This document shows, one piece after another, positions 27,030 to 35,359 of a DNA stretch of 64,000 bases. Source of the stretch: CAWGHZ01 sp963775315 (lineage in GTDB: Bacteria; Pseudomonadota; Alphaproteobacteria; MPNO01; DASWLB01); NCBI GenBank assembly GCA_963775315.1, contig CAVZIN010000007.1, positions 1,922,001 through 1,986,000 of the forward strand. The letters run 5' to 3'. Each line of letters begins with the position of its first letter. Positions within the stretch are counted from its first letter, which is position 1. The notes beneath the pieces are model-generated. The model saw nothing but the letters and a program-made list of their open reading frames with translations. It did not search any database and was not told the origin of the DNA. A program made the position numbers and the translations under genes.

Positions 27030-28919
27030 ATGTGCGGGATCGCCGGCGCGCTCGCCCTGGGACCGGACGCCACCGTCGGCCGGGCGCCGCTGCAGGCGAT
27101 GACCGACGCGCTGGCGCATCGCGGGCCGGACGGCGACGGGTTGTGGATCGCCCCTGACGGGAAGGTCGGGTTCGGCCATCGCCGGCTCGCCATCCTCGAC
27201 CTGGCGCCCGAGGCGGCCCAGCCGATGCGCTCGGCCGACGGGGCGATCGTCGTCACGTTCAATGGCGAAATTTACAACCACCGCGCGCTGCGGGCCGAAC
27301 TCGCCGCGACTGGCGCGCGGTTCGTCACCGACCACGCCGACACCGAGGTGCTGATCCACGGCTACGCCGCCTGGGGCATCAAAAGGCTGCTCGCCCGCCT
27401 CGACGGGATGTTCGCTTTCGCCCTTTGGGACGCGCGCGAGCGGCGCCTGTTCCTCGCCCGCGACCGGCTGGGCATCAAGCCGCTCTACTTCATGCGCGAT
27501 GTGAAGCGCATCCTTTTTTCTTCTAAAATCAAATCACTGTTATCCGATCCTACAGTTCCGCGCGAGGTCGAGACGAAGGCGCTTTCGGCCTATCTCACCT
27601 TCCTGGTCGCCCCCGCGCCGCTGACCTTGTTCCGCGGCATCGAGAAGTTGCCGGCCGCGCATTTCGCCGTTGCCGGGCCCGACGGGTCATGGCGCCTCAC
27701 CCGCTACTGGGACGCGCCACCGCACGCACCGGAGCCGGGCGACCCGGTCACCGGCGTGCGCGAACGGCTGGGCGCCGCCGTCGCGCGACAGCGCGAGGCC
27801 GACGTTCCGGTCGGGCTGATGCTCTCGGGCGGGGTCGATTCCTCAGCCCTCTGCGCACTGATGACGGCCGAGGGCGGGCCCAGGCTCAACACCTTCACCG
27901 TCGGGTTCGACGACCATCCCGCGCTCAACGAGTTCGAGTTTGCCCGCAAGGTCGCCGCGCATTTCGGGACGGATCATCACGAAATCCGCATCGGGGAGCG
28001 TGACGCCATCGGGCTGTTGCAAGGGCTGGTTGAGGCGCAGGATGAACCCCTCGCCGACTGGGTCTGCCTGCCGCTGCATTTCGTCGCCGGGCTCGCCCGG
28101 CGGACCGGGATCAAATCGGTGCTGTGCGGCGAAGGGGCGGACGAAATCTTCGCCGGCTACGGGGGTTATCTCAGCTACCTCGATTTCGAAGCGAAGTACG
28201 GACAGCGCCTGCGCCGCCTTCCGGCCGGTGTCGTCAGCCTGCTCGCCGCCACGGCCCGCGCGGCGCGCCACCGCTCGCGCAAGGCCGAGGCCTATTGCGA
28301 CATCCTCGACCGTGTCGCCCATCGCCGCGCCCTGTTCTGGGGCGGAGCCATCGGGTTCTGGCCGAGCGCTCTCGACGATATCTACGAGAGCCACAACGAT
28401 CCGGGCGCCGTCATCGAGGACATGCTGCGCCCCCTCCCGGGCGGCGAGACGCTCGGGCGCATGACCTACACCGAACTGAAGCTTCGCCTGCCCGAGCTTC
28501 TCCTGATGCGGGTCGACAAGATGTGCATGGCCCACGGGGTGGAGGCGCGCGTGCCCTTTCTCGATCACGCGCTGGTCGAGTACGCGATGGGCATCCCAGC
28601 GCATGTAAAGATCGCCGGCCACCAGCCGAAAAACATTCTGAAATCGGCGCTGCGCGGACTCGTCCCGGACTGGGTGCTCGACCGGCCGAAGATGGGCTTC
28701 GGCGCGCCGATGGCCGAGTGGCTGAGGGGCGAGCTCGGCTGCGTGGCGCGCGAGGCGGTGGCGCGCTGCCCGCTGTTCGACTCCGAGGGGTTCAACCGCG
28801 CCGCCATCGACAAGCTGTTCGACGTCCACGTCGCGGGCCGGCGCGACCGGTCGGTACAGCTCTGGACGCTCACCAACCTCGCGCTGTGGCACGCGCGCTG
28901 GATCGCGGGCCGGCCCTGA
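27030..28919 (+). CDS. asnB: Asparagine synthase-like glutamine-dependent amidotransferase (copy 2)
   Basis: A 629-residue paralogue of the gene just upstream. It has the MCGIAGALAL N-terminus with the nucleophile C2, and VTFNGEIYNHRALRAELAATG. The PP-loop SGGVDSSALCALM is near residue 266, followed by CGEGADEIFAGYGGYLSYLD and LRLPELLLMRVDKMCMAHGVEARVPFLDH. About residues 161-177 (KRILFSSKIKSLLSDPTVP) are encoded by an AT-rich stretch with codons such as TTA, TCT and AAA that are almost absent from neighbouring genes. Reading frame and protein pattern are nevertheless intact, and copy 1 has a homologous segment there. It ends one base before the next glycosyltransferase start, so the two are co-translated. 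It is probably an amidating enzyme for the glycan. Confidence 0.92.
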   Translation: MCGIAGALALGPDATVGRAPLQAMTDALAHRGPDGDGLWIAPDGKVGFGHRRLAILDLAPEAAQPMRSADGAIVVTFNGEIYNHRALRAELAATGARFVTDHADTEVLIHGYAAWGIKRLLARLDGMFAFALWDARERRLFLARDRLGIKPLYFMRDVKRILFSSKIKSLLSDPTVPREVETKALSAYLTFLVAPAPLTLFRGIEKLPAAHFAVAGPDGSWRLTRYWDAPPHAPEPGDPVTGVRERLGAAVARQREADVPVGLMLSGGVDSSALCALMTAEGGPRLNTFTVGFDDHPALNEFEFARKVAAHFGTDHHEIRIGERDAIGLLQGLVEAQDEPLADWVCLPLHFVAGLARRTGIKSVLCGEGADEIFAGYGGYLSYLDFEAKYGQRLRRLPAGVVSLLAATARAARHRSRKAEAYCDILDRVAHRRALFWGGAIGFWPSALDDIYESHNDPGAVIEDMLRPLPGGETLGRMTYTELKLRLPELLLMRVDKMCMAHGVEARVPFLDHALVEYAMGIPAHVKIAGHQPKNILKSALRGLVPDWVLDRPKMGFGAPMAEWLRGELGCVAREAVARCPLFDSEGFNRAAIDKLFDVHVAGRRDRSVQLWTLTNLALWHARWIAGRP

Positions 28920-28920
28920 G

Positions 28921-30033
28921 ATGCGAATCGTGATGCTGGCCCGCCACTTCCCGCCCGCCATCTCGGGCGGCGCCCGGCGGCCCTACCTCCTTGCCCGTGC
29001 TTTGGCCGAGGCGGGGCACGAGGTGCGGGTGATCGCCCCCGCCCCCTGCGACGGCGTCGCCGTCATCCCCGTGCCGCACCCACATGTCGATCCCGACACC
29101 GACACCGCCGCCGGGCCGCCGAGCCAGCGCGACCGGCTGCGCCACGCCGTCCTCCTCCCCGACCCCGACGTTCGCTGGGCGATCCGCGCGAGCCGGGCAA
29201 GGCTCGACATCGTGCCCGACTGGGTGCTGACCACCAGCCCGCCGGAATCGGTCCATGTCGGCGGCTGGCTGCTCGCTCGGCGCTACCGCTGCCGCTGGGC
29301 GGGCGATTTCCGCGATCACTGGTTCGAGAGCCCCCTGAGGGCCGAGCGGGCCGGGTCGCCGATGCGCAGCTTCGCCGAGCGCTGGCTCGCCCGCCGCCTC
29401 GCCGGCCGAATGGACGCCGCAATCGCGGTCGGCAGGACCATCGCCGCCGAGGTGCGGGCGCTCGGCGTCGCCGGGCCGGTCGAGGTGATCGAAAATTTCG
29501 CCCTGCCGCCCGAGCGGCGCATCCCATGTGCCCCCGGTGAGATCCACCTCATCCACACGGGGAGCTTCACCCTCTCCGACCCGGCACGGCGGATCGAGCC
29601 GGTGCTGGAGGCGTTCGCCGCCGCCGCGAACCCCCGCGTCCGGCTGCATCTGGTCGGCCGTCTCACGGAGGAGGAACAGCGGATGGTGGCCGCCTGCCCG
29701 ACCGCCGGCCGGATCGACCTCACCGGCCCCGTCGGCCTCGAGACCGCGCAGGCCTGGCAGGCGGCGGCGGACGTTCTGCTGCTGGTCACCGCGCCGGACA
29801 CGCCGCATGTACCGGGAAAGCTCGCCGAGTACCGCGCCGCGGGAAAGCCGGTGATCGCGTTCGGCGGCGGTGGCTGGCAGAAGGCTGCAGGCCTGGCCGC
29901 GCTCGGGAGTGTCGCCGCGCTTGCCCGCGCCATCGCCGCCTTGCCGGATGCGCCGCCCCCCCTGGAGCCGCCCCCCTCGCCGGCCGAGGCGGCGCGCCGC
30001 CTCATCGCGCTCCTTGGCTCAGTGGGCGGCTGA
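28921..30033 (+). CDS. Glycosyltransferase (GT4-like)
   Basis: A 370-residue GT-B-fold glycosyltransferase. The N-terminus RIVMLARHFPPAISGGARRPYLLARALAEAGHEVRVIAP is the typical GT4 opening, with a glycine-rich acceptor loop. WVLTTSPPESVHVGGWLLARRYRCRWAGDFRDHW resembles the WcaI/PelF-like glycosyltransferase group. The donor half carries IHTGSFTLSDPARRIEPVLEAF, GPVGLETAQAWQAAADVLLLVT and PGKLAEYRAAGKPVIAFGGGG. The start lies one base after the preceding asnB stop. It ends convergent with the small membrane-anchored protein, overlapping its 3' end by 15 bp. Donor and acceptor are unknown. Confidence 0.87.
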   Translation: MRIVMLARHFPPAISGGARRPYLLARALAEAGHEVRVIAPAPCDGVAVIPVPHPHVDPDTDTAAGPPSQRDRLRHAVLLPDPDVRWAIRASRARLDIVPDWVLTTSPPESVHVGGWLLARRYRCRWAGDFRDHWFESPLRAERAGSPMRSFAERWLARRLAGRMDAAIAVGRTIAAEVRALGVAGPVEVIENFALPPERRIPCAPGEIHLIHTGSFTLSDPARRIEPVLEAFAAAANPRVRLHLVGRLTEEEQRMVAACPTAGRIDLTGPVGLETAQAWQAAADVLLLVTAPDTPHVPGKLAEYRAAGKPVIAFGGGGWQKAAGLAALGSVAALARAIAALPDAPPPLEPPPSPAEAARRLIALLGSVGG

Positions 30034-30531
30034 CGGACCGATCTTCAGCGTATCGAGCCGGTAGCCGAAGGCGGCGTCCTGGTAGATCACCACCTCGATC
30101 TCGCCCGTGCCGCCGATCGCCCGGTCCTCGCTGCCGGACGGGGCGGTCAAGTACTGCGGCACCTGGTTGCCGATGCGGAGCCGCATGGTGGCGGGCGCGC
30201 CGTCCACGGGCCGGCCCGCAACGGTCAGCCGGTAATGCTGCGACGGGTCGAGATCGCGCCGGAAGGTGAGGCCGGCCGGCGTGCCCTCGCCGCGGATGAC
30301 CATGCCGCGCTCGTCCGCGACAAGGCGCGGATGGTTGTAGGAGGTGATCGTCCAGCCCGGGAACAGCTTGGCCAGCGCCGCGGCGCTCGCCGGCTCGATC
30401 ATGACGGGTGGCGGCGGGACCGGCCGCGGCAGCAGCAGGCGGTGATAGGCCATCAACGAGCCGATGCCGAGCACGTAGCCCAGCGCCAACACGGCGAGCG
30501 TGCGGATCATCGTGTGGCGAGGGCGGGCCAT
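30019..30531 (-). CDS. Small membrane-anchored protein with beta-sandwich-like module
   Basis: A 170-residue protein of no recognised family. The ATG at 30531 follows AAGGAG. Residues about 8-30 are one membrane segment (TLAVLALGYVLGIGSLMAY) without a signal-peptidase site. It is probably an inner-membrane protein with a periplasmic C-terminal domain. After a proline-rich linker (LLLPRPVPPPPVMIEP) comes about 110 residues predicted to be beta-rich: RGMVIRGEGTPAGLTF, YRLTVAGRPVDGAP, then EIEVVIYQDAAFGYRLDTLKIG. The order of strands and the closing pattern resemble the module repeated in Wzt, the radical SAM protein, the bi-domain oxidoreductase and the GT-C enzyme of this locus, though more weakly. 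A degenerate copy of its 3' end lies about 80-130 bp upstream of its own start. It is the last gene of the long minus-strand block. Confidence 0.72.
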   Translation of the reverse strand: MARPRHTMIRTLAVLALGYVLGIGSLMAYHRLLLPRPVPPPPVMIEPASAAALAKLFPGWTITSYNHPRLVADERGMVIRGEGTPAGLTFRRDLDPSQHYRLTVAGRPVDGAPATMRLRIGNQVPQYLTAPSGSEDRAIGGTGEIEVVIYQDAAFGYRLDTLKIGPSAAH

Positions 30532-30608
30532 GGGAACTCCTTCTTGAGGCGCCCGTCGCGCAGAGGCCGGGGAAGCTGCCACGCGGTCCGGCGGGGCCTT
30601 AGCAAACG

Positions 30609-30664
30609 ACGATCCAGCCGGCAGGCGAACGCCCTCTCGTGATAGATCATCACCTCGATTTCGC
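30609..30664 (-). pseudogene. Decayed duplicate of the 3' end of the small anchored-protein gene
   Basis: On the minus strand this stretch still reads REIEVMIYHERAFACRLD. It closely parallels GEIEVVIYQDAAFGYRLD, encoded at about 30049-30104 in the intact gene. The DNA is also alignable (gatagatcatcacctcgatttcgc against ggtagatcaccacctcgatctcgc). The flanking sequence has lost similarity and no start or stop structure remains. It lies in the 200-bp gap between the small protein and the coiled-coil methyltransferase, consistent with a former tandem duplicate. Confidence 0.6.
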
Positions 30665-30733
30665 GTCGAGCGGACAATCCCATTTTGGAAGTCGGCGGGA
30701 CGGCCGCAAGCGGCGTCGTCCGCATGGCAGGCG

Positions 30734-32107
30734 TCAGGCTGGCTTGCGCGCCCGCATCATGATGATCTCGCGCTTATCGGGGTCGAGCTCGGCAGCGCGG
30801 ATCAGCATCAAATCCTGCCCGGCGTGTTGGTCGGAGGCATAGATTGAATAGTTGAACAATTCCTCAGACTCGACCGCGAACCCTGCCTCTTCCAGCATCC
30901 AGTGCATCTCGGCACGGGTATATTCGCGGTGGTGGCCGGCAAAGGGCACTTCAGTACGGTATTGCGACGCAATTGCCGGCCACACGCTTTCGCCGCGCAA
31001 CAACTTCATCCGATTGAAGACATACCCGAGGTTCGGCGTCTCGACCAACAGCACCCCCCCCGGCTTCAATACCCGGCGCAGCGTCTCGATGAGGTGGCGC
31101 GGCGTATGGGGGACGTGCTCGATCACCGACATCGCCATCACCACGTCGAAACTCTGGTCGGCGACGCCGGCGAGATCGAATCCCACGGCACCTGTGTCGA
31201 GGATGGCGACCTTGTTGCGCTTCAAGCGCCTCACGAAGGGGGCAAACCCAGGACCGAATGACTCATAGCTGTCGACCGATGTGACGGCATGGCCAGCGCC
31301 GGACGCCATCAGCGAGAAGTTCCCGAAGAACGCGCCGTAATCGAGGATCGAAAGGTTGCCCCGGCCCTCGGCCGCAAGGCAATCGAGCACGCGCACCATT
31401 CGGCAAAGACTGAGCCGGACGTACCCGGTCCAGTCGAAGCCGGCGGTGTTCGGCCAATGCGGCACCAAACCGCGCATATCTGCGCTCTGCAGGTCTTCCA
31501 ATACCTCGTCGCAGGCCGCCGCGGCGGCCGGATAGGATTTCGGGAACGCGCGCTCGACGCAGGCGGGAAAATCGAGGTCGACGGGAACCGCATGCGGCCC
31601 CGCGAGGGCGCGCCAGTCGGCCCCGAACATGGTTGCGACCGCCATGGCATCGACGCTGCGCGCGAGCTCGGTGACCTGGCCGAACGAGGTCGAGAGCCGC
31701 GTCGCCAGATCGCTCAGCACCGTGTCCTGTCGCGCCAGCCCGCTGACCAGGTCGCGGTCCAGCCGGCCGAACCCGCCATGGAGGTCTTGAAACCCGGCGC
31801 TCAGATCGCCGAGTTGCCCGGCAAGTGCGTCAGCTTGGCGGCGTTGAGCGGCGTCGGCATTGTCGAGGCGCCCATCCACCCCGTCGGCGCGCTTCTGAAG
31901 CGCCGCGACCGCGGACTGCAACCGTGCCTCGGCGGTCGCCAGCTCGTCCATCAGGCGGCGCTGGTTCTGCGCCTGCTCCTGCAGCGCAGCCCGAACGCGC
32001 TGCACTTGGCCGATCAGGTTCCACCGCGCGGGCGGACGTGCCGGGCGCTCATCTCCCACCGCCTCCTCGGGCTGGGTTGCGGTACGGTTCTCGATCGCGC
32101 TCACCAT
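30734..32107 (-). CDS. Methyltransferase with N-terminal coiled coil
   Basis: A 457-residue cytoplasmic protein. Residues about 30-165 form a long heptad-patterned region (LQEQAQNQRRLMDELATAEARLQ, LQKRADGVDGRLDNADAAQRRQADAL, LATRLSTSFGQVTELARS) with no proline, predicted to be a coiled coil. From about residue 230 a class I SAM-dependent methyltransferase follows: LSILDYGAFFGNFSLMASGAG (SAM loop), SFDVVMAMSVIEHVPHTPRHL and VLKPGGVLLVETPN. It lies 6 bp after the radical SAM gene and in the same transcription unit as Wzm/Wzt. By analogy with WbdD-type chain terminators, where a coiled coil acts as length ruler for ABC-exported O-antigens, it could methylate the growing end and stop elongation. 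That role is inferred. No kinase domain is present. Confidence 0.85.
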   Translation of the reverse strand: MVSAIENRTATQPEEAVGDERPARPPARWNLIGQVQRVRAALQEQAQNQRRLMDELATAEARLQSAVAALQKRADGVDGRLDNADAAQRRQADALAGQLGDLSAGFQDLHGGFGRLDRDLVSGLARQDTVLSDLATRLSTSFGQVTELARSVDAMAVATMFGADWRALAGPHAVPVDLDFPACVERAFPKSYPAAAAACDEVLEDLQSADMRGLVPHWPNTAGFDWTGYVRLSLCRMVRVLDCLAAEGRGNLSILDYGAFFGNFSLMASGAGHAVTSVDSYESFGPGFAPFVRRLKRNKVAILDTGAVGFDLAGVADQSFDVVMAMSVIEHVPHTPRHLIETLRRVLKPGGVLLVETPNLGYVFNRMKLLRGESVWPAIASQYRTEVPFAGHHREYTRAEMHWMLEEAGFAVESEELFNYSIYASDQHAGQDLMLIRAAELDPDKREIIMMRARKPA

Positions 32108-32113
32108 CGGATG

Positions 32114-35100
32114 CTAGCGGCGGAAGCCGCGGAAGAAGACGAAGCTGCACGCCAAATAGATCGGGGTGTAGAGCACCAGCCGCAGCGGATGGTACAGGAC
32201 GTACTGCAGCACCCTCGCGCCGCGGAACCCGCGCGTCCAGCCGAGCAGCCGGACACCGATCAGCTGGTTCCCGATCCAGTCGAGCGTGTAGGCGCGATCG
32301 AAGAACGTACCTTGGTAGCCGTACGCCATCGGGCAACGCCGACAGGGCGGCAAAGGGTCGGCGCTGTTGACGGTACGCCGGAAGGTGCGTGCTTTCTCCC
32401 CGTTCCAGACGTCCTGGAAGGACGGGTTCATCAGGTTGCCGAGCGCGAACGCCTCCTGGCTCGCGCCGGTGGCTATGCAGCACACGTCGACCCGACCGTC
32501 GACCGTGAAGTTCGCCAGGTCGGTCCACGGCTTCTGGCAGTAGTAGCGTACTCGGCCGAACAGCAGCCGGCGCAGCCAGGGCATGGCCGGCAACCGCGTC
32601 GTACGCGCCGAAAGACCTTGGCCGAGCCGTACCCATTTGGAATAGAGCCAATGGCGCGGGCGCGCCGGTTCACTCAACACCCATCTGGCGGAAAGCCTTT
32701 TGCGCTGCATCACCTGGCGCCGGCGCGCCATGCGGGCGCGCTGTCCCGGGCGGCCTTGCGCAAGGGGAGCGACGGCGCGGAGCCCGGGCGGCGGCGGAGA
32801 CGCGACCATCGGCGACGCCACCATCGAATCCTGCCAGTCGACCACGGCGTCGACCGTGTCGCCGTTCACGGCGTAGAGCACCGCCCGGAAGGCGCGGTTC
32901 TCGCCCGACCGGAAAGCGAGCGTCGCCTCGTGGAACCCGGGTGCGAACACCATCGTCGTGAGGAAGGCATCGCTTCGCTCGTTGAGGATGCCGATTCCGA
33001 GCTGTCCCTCCCGCACGAGCAGCTCGATCGGCAGCGCGATGTCCTGGTCGCGCGAGCAGGACGCCCCATAGCTCTTGACGACATAGAGGCCCGGCTCGCG
33101 AACGCCCTTGAGGGAAAGCTGGCGGCCGTGCCAGGCGATCTTGACCGCCGGCGCGTCGAGCTCCCAGCGATGGGCCGGCGGCAGACACGGCTTGGCGCGC
33201 CGGACCGGCCCCGGCGACATCAGCCGCTGAAAGACGATCTCGAAATCGACATCGCCGCCCGAATGGCGGAGCTGGAAGGTCACGAAACCGTCGGCGGGCG
33301 TGACGCTCACCGACAGGGACCGCATATGACCCTCCGGCGTGGCCGGCAGAAGCACGGATTCGACGACCGCGCCACTCGCGTCGCACACGCAGAGACTCAC
33401 GTTCGGGCGGGCCGACCAGGCGGCGAATTCGCACGTCTGCGCCCGGCCCGGCTCGACGGCAACCGGCGCGCTCTCCAGCAGCACCGGCGTCCCGGCGTCG
33501 CCCGTGACGCGCACCCGGTCGAAGCCCCATCGCACGAGAAGGCCAGGGTCGACGGTGGTCCAGTACTTGCCGCGCGGGGCGAGAAGCTGGTCCCCGAACC
33601 CGCGCGGCCGGTAGACGCTGTCGGACGGGTCGGACCGCACGGCGCGGAAATTGTCAGGGTTGAGGTAGACCACAGCCTTGCGCGGCGTGCTCGCGAGATA
33701 GTCGGCGACGCCTTCGAGCATGTCGCGCACCGCCGACTCGGAAGGCTCGAGCCCGCGCAGATCCTCGACCGCGCCCAACTCGTTGCCGAGCTCGGAGAGC
33801 GGGCGGATGTAGATGCGGTCGACCTCCAGCCGCTCCTCGCCGAGGCGCAGGAAATCGACGACCTCGTGGATGTTATCTTCGGTGACCACCATCGAAACCG
33901 AAACGATGGGCGACTTGCCCCACCCGGCGCCATCGCCGCGGCCACGCGCCAAGGCGCGGATATTGCCGACGATCTCATCGAAATTGCGAAGCTTCATGAT
34001 CGCGCGATGGGTCGGCCCGGTCGCGGCGTTGAGCGAGAAGTTCACCGAATCGATGCGGTCGTGCATCAGGAGGCGCAGCAGCTCGGGCGTCAGCCGCGAA
34101 CCGTTGCTGATGAGATAGACCTTGCTGCCTTCGTTGGTCAGCGTCTGCACCAGCCGGCGGAACTGGGTGTGGAGCGTCGGCTCGCCATTGCCTTCGAGCC
34201 CGTACAGGCTGATCGTCTTGGCCACCGGCTGCAGGAACTTCGCGACGTGGTCGAGAGGAAGCTGCTTCTTGATGATGCCGGTGCGATTGATGGTGACGGA
34301 GCAGAACGCGCACAGCGCGTTGCACTGGCCGGTCGGGCAGATCGCGAAGTAGGAGGGGAGGCTCAAAACCTCCTCACATCCCAGCCGCATCTCGATCGAC
34401 GAGATGAAAGAATTGAAAACGCGCGAACGCTTGCAGCGGGCATGGATCGCGCGTTGGAACCCGTTCCAGTGAGGCAACGCCGTGTCGGAGACGTCCTCGG
34501 CTTCGTCCGGCGGGCGCCATGCGAGCTCGTCGTCGCCGTAATCGTGCACCTCGAACCCGTCGAAGCGGAATTTCGCCTTGCCCATCGTAGCGAGGACGAT
34601 CTCGACCTCGACGTCTCGTTCGGGACGGACGGTGATCGCCGTCCGGAAATCGCCGGATTTGGAAAGGATGCGCCGGGCCAAGGTCGGGCCTTCGTTGGCC
34701 TCGCGCAGCATGAAATAGGTGGTCGCGCCGCCCTCGACCTCGAAGTCGATCCCAAAAAGGACGAGATGACCGCCCGTGATGCGGAACGGCTGCGACACCA
34801 GCCCCGCGCTGAGCACCGAGAGACGCTCGTCGGCGAGCCATCGCGCGCCGTCGCCCGGCGTCCAATACTCCGGCGGCGGCACCTCGGCGTGCCGTTCGAG
34901 CGTCACGCCGGTCGGCCGGATGCGGGCCCGCTTGCCATGGTTGGACAGCACGAGCTGCACGGTGCGCCGTTCCGCGCAAGGCCAAGCGATCGTCGCGTAG
35001 CGCCGGCCTCCCGGTTCGATAGATTCGATCGCGAACCAGGCGTTCCGCTCGGGATCGAGAGCGCCGAACGAGGCCGCCCCGCCCTCGAGGAACGCGAAAT

Positions 35101-35305
35101 CGAGGCGGGCGGACGCCGCGCCCGGTCCTTCGACCTCGAACGGTGGCGAAACGAGCAGGAACCGATCGTCTTCGCCGATGGCGTGGAGCGTGCGGCCGTC
35201 CGGCTCGTAGCTGGCCGCCGCAAGCTGCCATGTGTCCAGGGGCGGGCAACCGGCCGCGGGCGCCGCTTCGAGATCAGCGCTCTTCGTGGCCATCCCGGCC
35301 CCCAT
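32114..35305 (-). CDS. Large multi-module radical SAM/SPASM protein
   Basis: A 1063-residue protein. The radical SAM core (about residues 310-560) has the 4Fe-4S motif C328-x3-C332-x2-C335 in CNALCAFC, then LYGLEGNGEPTLHTQF and SVSMVVTEDNIHEVVDFL. A detached SPASM-like cysteine cluster lies near the C-terminus (YYC about 922, CC about 942, CRRC about 985, with FALGNLMNPSFQDVWNG). Around these are about four beta-sandwich-like modules: two before the core (residues about 35-140 and 155-265) and two between core and SPASM part (about 579-700 and 709-827). Module 1 (FLLVSPPFEV, ALDPERNAWF) aligns with the C-terminal module of the neighbouring Wzt. SPASM radical SAM enzymes modify peptides or sugars. 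The context suggests a sugar or glycan. The start at 35305 is behind GGGAG, and 35293 is a possible alternative. Confidence 0.88.
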   Translation of the reverse strand: MGAGMATKSADLEAAPAAGCPPLDTWQLAAASYEPDGRTLHAIGEDDRFLLVSPPFEVEGPGAASARLDFAFLEGGAASFGALDPERNAWFAIESIEPGGRRYATIAWPCAERRTVQLVLSNHGKRARIRPTGVTLERHAEVPPPEYWTPGDGARWLADERLSVLSAGLVSQPFRITGGHLVLFGIDFEVEGGATTYFMLREANEGPTLARRILSKSGDFRTAITVRPERDVEVEIVLATMGKAKFRFDGFEVHDYGDDELAWRPPDEAEDVSDTALPHWNGFQRAIHARCKRSRVFNSFISSIEMRLGCEEVLSLPSYFAICPTGQCNALCAFCSVTINRTGIIKKQLPLDHVAKFLQPVAKTISLYGLEGNGEPTLHTQFRRLVQTLTNEGSKVYLISNGSRLTPELLRLLMHDRIDSVNFSLNAATGPTHRAIMKLRNFDEIVGNIRALARGRGDGAGWGKSPIVSVSMVVTEDNIHEVVDFLRLGEERLEVDRIYIRPLSELGNELGAVEDLRGLEPSESAVRDMLEGVADYLASTPRKAVVYLNPDNFRAVRSDPSDSVYRPRGFGDQLLAPRGKYWTTVDPGLLVRWGFDRVRVTGDAGTPVLLESAPVAVEPGRAQTCEFAAWSARPNVSLCVCDASGAVVESVLLPATPEGHMRSLSVSVTPADGFVTFQLRHSGGDVDFEIVFQRLMSPGPVRRAKPCLPPAHRWELDAPAVKIAWHGRQLSLKGVREPGLYVVKSYGASCSRDQDIALPIELLVREGQLGIGILNERSDAFLTTMVFAPGFHEATLAFRSGENRAFRAVLYAVNGDTVDAVVDWQDSMVASPMVASPPPPGLRAVAPLAQGRPGQRARMARRRQVMQRKRLSARWVLSEPARPRHWLYSKWVRLGQGLSARTTRLPAMPWLRRLLFGRVRYYCQKPWTDLANFTVDGRVDVCCIATGASQEAFALGNLMNPSFQDVWNGEKARTFRRTVNSADPLPPCRRCPMAYGYQGTFFDRAYTLDWIGNQLIGVRLLGWTRGFRGARVLQYVLYHPLRLVLYTPIYLACSFVFFRGFRR

Positions 35306-35359
35306 TCCCTGGCTCCCGCGCGCGCCCGGCGGCCGCTTTTCGCCGATCCAAGGATAGTA

